20,025 bases of DNA from Bacteroidales bacterium (lineage in GTDB: Bacteria > Bacteroidota > Bacteroidia > Bacteroidales > UBA7960). Shown piece by piece: positions 14,841 through 20,025 of this stretch. Where the stretch lies: positions 1 through 20,025 of the forward strand of contig PWND01000354.1 in the NCBI GenBank assembly GCA_003557965.1. The letters are read 5' to 3'. Numbering within the stretch: position 1 is the first letter of the stretch; the number at the start of each line of letters is the position of its first letter. The position numbers and the translations under genes are program-made. A model generated the notes under the pieces. That model ran no database searches. It worked only from the letters and a program-made list of their open reading frames with translations, and was not told the origin of the DNA.

Positions 14841-15992
14841 ATGGCTGTTGATTTTAATAAAATACCATCACCTTGCTTTGTCCTGGATGAATATTTGCTT
14901 GAGAAAAACCTGCAACTGCTTAATAAAGTGCAGGATGAGGCCGGTGTTGACATAATTTGCGCCCTTAAAGGTTATGCAATGTGGAGCACCTTCCCTTTAA
15001 TTAATAAGTATCTTAAAGGTGGTGCAGCAAGTTCATTAAATGAAGCCAGGCTAATATATGAGAAAATGCAGTTAAAAGCTCATACTTACTGCCCGGCTTT
15101 TCTTGAAAGTGAATTTGATGAAATACTAAAATACAGCAGCCATATTACTTTTAATTCTCTTAACCAGTACTTCCTGTATATAGATAAGGTGAAAAAGGCC
15201 TCACCTGGAATTTCTGCTGGCTTACGGATAAATCCTGAATATTCAGAAGTGAAAACGGATTTATATAATCCTGCTATGCCGGGTTCGAGGCTTGGTATTA
15301 CTTTTGGCCAGCTGCCTGGTATGCTGCCCGAAAATGTTGATGGACTTCACTTTCATGTGCTTTGCGAAAACGACAGCCATGTTCTTGAAAGAACCCTTGC
15401 AAAAGTGGAAGAAAAATTCTCAGGTTATATAAAGCAGGTTGAATGGATTAATTTTGGCGGTGGGCACCTGATAACCAAAGAAGGCTACGACACTAATCAC
15501 CTGGTTACGCTAATTCATGAGTTTAAAAGAAGGTATCCAAATATTAAAAAAATCATCCTGGAACCGGGCGGAGCAATTGGGTGGCGGACCGGATACCTTG
15601 TTTCCACAGTTGTTGATGTAATCGAAAACAAGGGAATTAAGGTAGCTATGCTTGATGTTAGCTTTGCCGCTCACATGCCTGATTGCCTCGAAATGCCTTA
15701 TAAACCACAAATTATTGGCGCCACAGATCCTGATAAGAATAAACCAACCTATAGATTAGGCGGTACAACATGCCTTGCCGGCGACTTTATGGGCATGGGA
15801 GATTTTAGCTTTGATAATGAACTAAAACCCGGGAATAAAGTAATCTTTGAGGATATGATACACTATACAATGGTTAAAACAAACTTCTTTAATGGTGTTA
15901 AACACCCTTCTATAGGTATATGGACAAAAAGCAATAAGTTTAAGCTCATAAGGAAGTTTGGATATGAAGATTTTTGTTATAAATTATCCTGA
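14841..15992 (+). CDS. nspC: Carboxynorspermidine decarboxylase
   Basis: NspC is a PLP enzyme of the alanine racemase/ornithine decarboxylase fold III class that removes CO2 from carboxy(nor)spermidine in the last step of the alternative polyamine route. The 383 residues match the family. CALKGYAMWS (40-49) holds the PLP-binding Lys43. Other marks are GLHFHVLCENDSHVLERT, INFGGGHLIT, LEPGGAIGWRTGYL and VSFAAHMPDCLEMPYKP. The ATG at 14841 starts 20 bp after the dehydrogenase stop, so the two are almost certainly one operon; an upstream TTG at 14832 would add only MCS. Its last 16 bp overlap the 3' end of the convergent lapA-like gene. Confidence 0.95.
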   Translation: MAVDFNKIPSPCFVLDEYLLEKNLQLLNKVQDEAGVDIICALKGYAMWSTFPLINKYLKGGAASSLNEARLIYEKMQLKAHTYCPAFLESEFDEILKYSSHITFNSLNQYFLYIDKVKKASPGISAGLRINPEYSEVKTDLYNPAMPGSRLGITFGQLPGMLPENVDGLHFHVLCENDSHVLERTLAKVEEKFSGYIKQVEWINFGGGHLITKEGYDTNHLVTLIHEFKRRYPNIKKIILEPGGAIGWRTGYLVSTVVDVIENKGIKVAMLDVSFAAHMPDCLEMPYKPQIIGATDPDKNKPTYRLGGTTCLAGDFMGMGDFSFDNELKPGNKVIFEDMIHYTMVKTNFFNGVKHPSIGIWTKSNKFKLIRKFGYEDFCYKLS

Positions 15993-16237
15993 TTTAACTC
16001 CTTGTACTTAGTGTATTCTTTCTTGTCTTTACGCTTTTTGATTATTGACCACAACCTTCCTAAAAAAAATCCTAAAAAGAAAACTATTGCTATTACTATA
16101 AATAATGGCCCTTTCACATCTAAAAATAATATCTTTATTGTTGTAGATTGAAGGTTTTGAATCGAAAAAATCAATAATAATACTATTATTGCACCGGCCA
16201 GAATCCAAAACATTACAGGCTTTTTCTCTTTTTGCAT
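15977..16237 (-). CDS. LapA-domain (DUF1049) small membrane protein
   Basis: This is an 86-residue inner-membrane protein with two helices, about 8-26 (VMFWILAGAIIVLLLIFSIQ) and about 43-63 (PLFIVIAIVFFLGFFLGRLW), and a basic cytoplasmic tail (IIKKRKDKKEYTKYKE). The IQNLQSTTIKILFLD segment between the helices is the typical LapA pattern. In E. coli, LapA acts with LapB in controlling lipopolysaccharide assembly, but isolated LapA-domain proteins are common and mostly unstudied; no lapB is visible here. The gene ends inside the last codons of nspC on the opposite strand. A TATCTTTG element lies upstream. Confidence 0.85.
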   Translation of the reverse strand: MQKEKKPVMFWILAGAIIVLLLIFSIQNLQSTTIKILFLDVKGPLFIVIAIVFFLGFFLGRLWSIIKKRKDKKEYTKYKELNQDNL

Positions 16238-16263
16238 TTTTTTGTTTTTTAAAATTATAATAA

Positions 16264-16271
16264 CAAAGATA
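16264..16271 (-). promoter_or_regulatory. Candidate -7 element for the lapA-like gene
   Basis: On the minus strand this reads TATCTTTG, an exact TAnnTTTG match, 26 bases before the start codon. The -33 region is not recognisable. Confidence 0.45.
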
Positions 16272-16351
16272 TTTAATTATTGTAAATTTTACCATTACTG
16301 CAATAACATATCTAAATATCTGCTGAGTAATTTTTTTCAGCATTTTGTTAT

Positions 16352-16382
16352 TTTGTGATTTGTTAAAAGAGTTGTACTTTTG
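16352..16382 (+). promoter_or_regulatory. Full Bacteroidota-type promoter for the M49 lipoprotein
   Basis: TTTG (16352-16355), then exactly 19 bases, then TACTTTTG (16375-16382) matches the TTTG-N19-TAnnTTTG housekeeping promoter of Bacteroides in both boxes and spacing. Transcription would begin near 16389, giving a leader of about 65 bases that ends in a 12-bp direct repeat. Confidence 0.7.
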
Positions 16383-16428
16383 AAAATCTCTTTTATTAAA
16401 CATTATTACACTAAACATACTTATCTAT

Positions 16429-16454
16429 AAACTTAAAATTAAAAACTTAAAATT
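16429..16454 (+). repeat. 12-bp direct repeat abutting a start codon
   Basis: AAACTTAAAATT occurs at 16429-16440 and again at 16443-16454, the second copy touching the ATG at 16455. It makes an unstructured A/T-only translation start region, the type favoured in this phylum in place of a Shine-Dalgarno. Confidence 0.7.
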
Positions 16455-18089
16455 ATGAAACATTCTAAACTTTTAATTGCGGTACTATTTGTGCTTAGCA
16501 TGGGATTATACTCTTGTGAAACAAAAAAACCTTATGACGAAGAAATGAAAGCAAAAACCGAACAGTATATTGAGGTTGAACTTAAAACAGACCTTTCATG
16601 GTTAAGTGAAAATGAAAGAGAAATTATCAGGATACTTATTAAAGCTTCTGATATTATGGATGATATTTTTTGGATGCAATCTTATACAGGCTGTAAAGAT
16701 GAGCTTCTTGCCAGGCTGGATTGCGAATATGCACAGAAGTATGCAAAAATAAATTATGGGCCATGGTGCAGGTTAAGTGCTAATGCTGCATTTGTTGAAG
16801 GTTATGATGACAAACCTGAAGGCGCTAACTTCTATCCGGTTGATATGACACGTGAAGAATTTGAAGCGTGGGATAATGAAGAAAAGAATTCTCAATATAC
16901 TCTTATAAGAAGAGATGATGATGGAAATTTAATAGCGATTCCTTATAATGAAGTTTACAAGGAAAAACACGAAAAGGCTGCAAAATTAATTCGTAAAGCT
17001 GCAGAACTTGCTGAGTATGATGGCTTGAGAAAATATCTTGAAAAAAGAGCTGATGCATTATTATCTAATGAGTATATGGATAGTGACTATGCATGGATGG
17101 AAATGAGAGACAACAACATAGAATTTATTGTTGGCCCGATTGAAAATTATGAAGACAGGTTATTTGGTAATAAGGCAGCTCATCAGGCATTTATCCTTGT
17201 AAAAGACCTGGAATGGAGTAAACTGCTTGACAAGTTTAATGATATGCTGCCTATGCTGCAGGCAGGCCTGCCAGTACCTGAAGTTTATAAAGCCGAAACT
17301 CCCGGCATTGATGGCGATATGTATGTATATTATGCATTGTATTATGCAGGTGATTGCAATGCCGGTACAAAAACTATTGCTATTAACCTGCCTAACGCAG
17401 AAGAAATTCATGAAAATGTTGGTAGCCGTAAATTGCAGCTTAAAAACTCAATGGAAGCAAAGTTTGACAAAATATTAGTACCTATTGCTGAAATGCTAAT
17501 TGATGAATCTCAAAGAGAACATGTAACTTTTGATGCTTTCTTTGAAAATACTACCTTCCATGAAGTAGCTCACGGCATGGGTATTAGAACAACTATTGAT
17601 GGTAAAGGCACTGTCAGGGAAGCTTTGCGTGAGCACTATATGGCTATCGAAGAAGCAAAAGCAGATATCCTTGGCTTATACCTGGTTACCGAACTTTATG
17701 AAATGGGCGAAATTTCAAGTGGTGAAATTATGGACAATTACGTCACTTTCCTGGCCGGCATATTCAGATCAAGCAGGTTTGGTACAGCCAGCGCTCACGG
17801 TAAAGCAAACATGATGAGATTTAACTACTTTGAGAGAGTTGGTGCTTTTGAAAGATGCGAAGATGGTAAATATAAAGTAAACTTTGACATTATGAAAGAA
17901 GCTGTGTATAACTCTGTCAGAGATGTCCTTATTGTTCAGGGAGATGGTGATTATGAAAAAGCTGCAAAATTGATTGAAAACGAAGGCCAAATGCCGGAAT
18001 ACCTAAGAGAAGACCTTCAAAGAGTTAATGACGCAGGTATAACTATTGATATTTACTTTAAGCAAGGTAAAGATGTATTAGGATTATAA
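16455..18089 (+). CDS. Dipeptidyl-peptidase III-like (M49) zinc lipoprotein
   Basis: This is a 544-residue putative zinc peptidase. Residues 1-21 are a lipoprotein signal ending in the lipobox LYSC with Cys21, so the mature protein should be lipid-anchored. The zinc site is visible as TFHEVAHG (His369, Glu370, His373), then EEAKAD (Glu399) 26 residues after the second histidine, the pattern of M49 peptidases. Most M49 enzymes have a six-residue HEXXGH; here it is a plain HEXXH. I recall a pentapeptide form from Caldithrix DPP III. It is shorter than classical DPP III (about 650-740). M49 enzymes remove dipeptides from peptide N-termini. The protein lacks an obvious acidic surface-export tag right after Cys21, so it may face the periplasm. 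The gene has its own strong promoter and a shared terminator. Confidence 0.82.
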   Translation: MKHSKLLIAVLFVLSMGLYSCETKKPYDEEMKAKTEQYIEVELKTDLSWLSENEREIIRILIKASDIMDDIFWMQSYTGCKDELLARLDCEYAQKYAKINYGPWCRLSANAAFVEGYDDKPEGANFYPVDMTREEFEAWDNEEKNSQYTLIRRDDDGNLIAIPYNEVYKEKHEKAAKLIRKAAELAEYDGLRKYLEKRADALLSNEYMDSDYAWMEMRDNNIEFIVGPIENYEDRLFGNKAAHQAFILVKDLEWSKLLDKFNDMLPMLQAGLPVPEVYKAETPGIDGDMYVYYALYYAGDCNAGTKTIAINLPNAEEIHENVGSRKLQLKNSMEAKFDKILVPIAEMLIDESQREHVTFDAFFENTTFHEVAHGMGIRTTIDGKGTVREALREHYMAIEEAKADILGLYLVTELYEMGEISSGEIMDNYVTFLAGIFRSSRFGTASAHGKANMMRFNYFERVGAFERCEDGKYKVNFDIMKEAVYNSVRDVLIVQGDGDYEKAAKLIENEGQMPEYLREDLQRVNDAGITIDIYFKQGKDVLGL

Positions 18090-18111
18090 AACTTTGTTTT
18101 TGCGTTACACG

Positions 18112-18152
18112 ATATAAAAAAAGCCGGGAAATTAGCCCGGCTTTTTTTATAT
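18112..18152. terminator. Perfect bidirectional terminator between M49 gene and acpH
   Basis: A perfect 17-bp stem (18112-18128 with 18136-18152) encloses the seven-base loop AAATTAG. The core is GCCGGG/CCCGGC, flanked by seven A on the left and seven T on the right, so each strand reads as a G+C hairpin followed by a T-tract. The right arm ends at the base before the acpH stop codon. Confidence 0.92.
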
Positions 18153-18740
18153 CTATAAAGTATAATTGATTTCTTTATCAACATAAGATATTAACTCAGG
18201 AAAGAAGTTTCTGAATTCCTGTAAGAACAAATCGTAGTTCTCTCTTAAATCATATACTGCATTTTCCATCCCCGAGTCAAACTTTGTGCGTTTAGCCATG
18301 CCACTTAATCGCTTTTGCAAACTTCCCATATCAGCGTAATTGACCAGCCAATTAGATGCTATCATAAATGGCAGAATCTTTTTTGCCCTGTGTGGCAGTA
18401 TTGAATAGTTTTTCAACAATATGTCATAAGCATTTTTTACAAAATCATTAATGTCTTCATCACTGTAATCCTTCCAGTATTTTGCAAGAAAGTGGTCATA
18501 AAACATATCTACCAGTACTCCGGAATAATGCCTGTATTTCTCAATAAGCCTTTTTTTACTTTTTCCGAATATTTCATGAGAATCAGTAAAACGGTCAATT
18601 TGCCTGTGTAATTTAATACCCCTGACAATATCCGGGCTGAAAACTTCAATTTGCCTGCCCTTTACCATGTCGGCAATGAAATTGCCCAGTATTAGGTTCT
18701 CATCCTCATGAGATAAATAAATATGTGCTAAAAAATTCAC
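18153..18740 (-). CDS. acpH: Acyl carrier protein phosphodiesterase
   Basis: AcpH removes the 4'-phosphopantetheine arm from holo-ACP. The 195 residues match the family length. The N-terminus MNFLAHIYLSHEDENLILGNFIAD (Asp24) and GIKLHRQIDRFTDSH (41-55) give the metal-binding His/Asp set of this HD-related family; VDMFYDHFLAKYW (about 77-89) is also conserved. The gene is monocistronic, with a bidirectional terminator directly after its stop, and diverges from iorA. A 20-bp palindrome overlaps its promoter, suggesting specific control. Whether it acts on ACP here is family inference; the in vivo role of AcpH is unclear even in E. coli. Confidence 0.92.
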   Translation of the reverse strand: MNFLAHIYLSHEDENLILGNFIADMVKGRQIEVFSPDIVRGIKLHRQIDRFTDSHEIFGKSKKRLIEKYRHYSGVLVDMFYDHFLAKYWKDYSDEDINDFVKNAYDILLKNYSILPHRAKKILPFMIASNWLVNYADMGSLQKRLSGMAKRTKFDSGMENAVYDLRENYDLFLQEFRNFFPELISYVDKEINYTL

Positions 18741-18779
18741 TTTTGAGAGTTGTCTTGAATTATTTTTTATTAAAAAACC

Positions 18780-18799
18780 ATTTGTAAATTTTTACAAAT
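18780..18799. promoter_or_regulatory. Operator-like palindrome at the acpH promoter
   Basis: ATTTGTAAA, two bases TT, then TTTACAAAT: a perfect inverted repeat with 9-bp arms. It overlaps part of the acpH -7 element and the predicted start of transcription, the place where a repressor would block initiation. It is A/T-only apart from one G/C pair per arm, so chance occurrence is possible. Confidence 0.5.
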
Positions 18800-18802
18800 A
18801 TA
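18795..18802 (-). promoter_or_regulatory. acpH: Candidate -7 element for acpH
   Basis: On the minus strand this reads TATATTTG, an exact TAnnTTTG match, 54 bases before the start codon. It shares bases with the palindrome at 18780-18799. Confidence 0.45.
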
Positions 18803-18969
18803 TAAAAAGGGCTATTTCTTTATTATTATACTAACGAAATACTTATGCTTTTCTGATTATTTGGTTTTATTTTAAATGTATAAATGTGAATTACTATGTA
18901 TTGTTCAAAATATTTTACATAATTAACTTTTTGTGCTTAAATATTTCAGAGAATCAAACGATTTTTTTT

Positions 18970-18977
18970 TAGTTTTG
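18970..18977 (+). promoter_or_regulatory. iorA: Candidate -7 element for iorA
   Basis: TAGTTTTG matches TAnnTTTG exactly, 46 bases before the iorA start codon. The -33 region has only a TTTC at a 22-base spacing. Confidence 0.45.
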
Positions 18978-19023
18978 TAAACGAACAAAGTCAAAAATAT
19001 TATTTAAATAAATTCAAAAAAAT

Positions 19024-20025
19024 ATGCAAAAATTACTTTTGCTTGGGGATGAGGCTATTGCACAGGCGGCTATTGATGCCGGAATATCTGGAATTTACGC
19101 TTACCCCGGCACTCCGTCAACTGAAATTACCGAGTACGTTATTGCTTCAAAAGAGGCTAAACAGAAAGGAATAGTAGCTACATGGACATCCAATGAAAAA
19201 ACCTCAGCAGAAGCTGCTCTTGGAATGAGCTATGCCGGTAAGCGCTCTATGGTTTGTATGAAGCATGTTGGATTAAATGTTGCTGCTGACCCGTTTGTTA
19301 ATTCTTCTATTACCGGCGCTAATGGAGGAATTTTGTTTGTGGTTGCTGATGACCCATCTATGCACTCTTCTCAAAATGAACAAGATTCCAGGTTCTTTGG
19401 TAAGTTTGCAATGATACCTGTGCTTGAACCTTCAAGCCAACAGGAAGCTTATGATATGGTTCATTATGGATTCGATTTGTCTGAAAAACTCAGAGTGCCG
19501 GTAATGCTCCGTATTACTACACGCCTTGCCCACTCAAGAGCCGGTGTTGCCCGAAGAGAATCCCGGGAACAGAATGAAAGTAAACTGCCGGAAAACCTCA
19601 GGCAATTTGTATTGCTCCCTGCTATTGCCCGTAAGCAATATAAAAAACTACTTAACGACCAGCCTGCTTTTGAAAAGTTAAGTAATGAGTCGCCTTATAA
19701 CAAATACATTGATGGTAATGATAAAAGCCTTGGGATTATCGCATGCGGATTAGCATACAATTACTTGATGGAAAACTTTCAGGATGGCTCACCACACCCG
19801 GTATTAAAACTATCTCATTACCCTTTACCTTTAAATCACATAAGAAAAATTTATGATGATTGTGAAAAAATATTGGTCCTGGAAGATGGGTACCCTATTG
19901 TAGAAGAACAGATAAAAGGTGCACTTGCTTTAGGAAAAGAAATTAAAGGCCGGCTGGATGGCACTGTTCCACGTGATGGAGAATTAAACCCGTCTGTTGT
20001 TGCAAAAGCATTGGGGATTGATAAA
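19024..20025 (+). CDS. iorA: Indolepyruvate:ferredoxin oxidoreductase alpha subunit (3' end outside window)
   Basis: The frame is open from ATG 19024 to the window edge (334 residues), with no stop, so the gene is cut by the edge and not damaged. IorA with IorB oxidatively decarboxylates aryl-pyruvates (from aromatic amino acids) to aryl-acetyl-CoA, reducing ferredoxin. The visible part covers the pyrimidine-binding domain: AGISGIYAYPGTPSTEITEY (19-38), TSNEKTSAEAALGMSYAG (55-72; Glu58 is the candidate TPP-activating Glu), MKHVGLNVAADPF and DDPSMHSSQNEQDSR. The second domain includes LRITTRLAHSRAGV and VLEDGYPIVEEQIKGAL. The TPP-binding and C-terminal ferredoxin-like parts, and iorB, would lie beyond the edge. 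The start is the first ATG after the -7 element. Confidence 0.93.
   Translation, partial: MQKLLLLGDEAIAQAAIDAGISGIYAYPGTPSTEITEYVIASKEAKQKGIVATWTSNEKTSAEAALGMSYAGKRSMVCMKHVGLNVAADPFVNSSITGANGGILFVVADDPSMHSSQNEQDSRFFGKFAMIPVLEPSSQQEAYDMVHYGFDLSEKLRVPVMLRITTRLAHSRAGVARRESREQNESKLPENLRQFVLLPAIARKQYKKLLNDQPAFEKLSNESPYNKYIDGNDKSLGIIACGLAYNYLMENFQDGSPHPVLKLSHYPLPLNHIRKIYDDCEKILVLEDGYPIVEEQIKGALALGKEIKGRLDGTVPRDGELNPSVVAKALGIDK

Overview
The window looks like chromosomal DNA from a member of the phylum Bacteroidota, probably class Bacteroidia (Bacteroidales/Marinilabiliales-like). The evidence is an AT-rich sequence, starts without clear Shine-Dalgarno sequences, and repeated TAnnTTTG -7 promoter elements close upstream of gene starts. 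It also carries families largely restricted to this phylum (DUF4783, DUF4834, YfhO-type membrane proteins) and the neighbourhood rlmH / DUF4783 / nadC. The taxonomic call is inference; no rRNA gene is present.

Layout. Bases 1-317 hold no gene but contain palindromic repeats: two hairpins sharing one loop sequence (91-156) and an 85-bp MITE-like element with imperfect inverted ends (204-288). An XRE/S24 LexA-like regulator follows (318-1121), then tRNA-Val(GAC) and rlmH on the minus strand. A rightward group comes next: a DUF4783 secreted protein, nadC (NAD synthesis), an SLC13-type transporter with two RCK_C domains, a second palindromic repeat cluster (5238-5284 and following bases), an MscS channel, and a CPA1-type cation/proton antiporter with an RCK_C domain. 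The antiporter frame is broken by an in-frame TAA at codon 46. The three transport proteins suggest ion and osmotic homeostasis.

A leftward operon (DUF4834 - YfhO - glycosyltransferase, 12091 to 7909) points to cell-envelope glycan work. It diverges from yebC. A small gamma-glutamylcyclotransferase-like gene converges on yebC with one base between the stop codons. Rightward, a carboxy(nor)spermidine dehydrogenase and nspC form a complete two-step alternative polyamine route; nspC overlaps the 3' end of a convergent lapA-like gene by 16 bp. A lipoprotein of the dipeptidyl-peptidase III (M49) type follows, with the best promoter in the window and a perfect 17-bp bidirectional terminator shared with convergent acpH (ACP phosphodiesterase). 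acpH diverges from iorA (indolepyruvate:ferredoxin oxidoreductase alpha subunit), which runs off the right edge. A 20-bp palindrome sits at the acpH promoter and may be an operator.

Most of the window is core-type metabolism, and I see no CRISPR array, prophage, toxin-antitoxin pair or defence island. I did not find a convincing undescribed multi-gene system. The most distinctive items are the nonsense codon in the antiporter, the pentapeptide HEXXH M49 lipoprotein, the hexamer repeat that makes the nadC stop codon, the potential self-cleaving regulator next to mobile palindromes, and the acpH operator-like palindrome.
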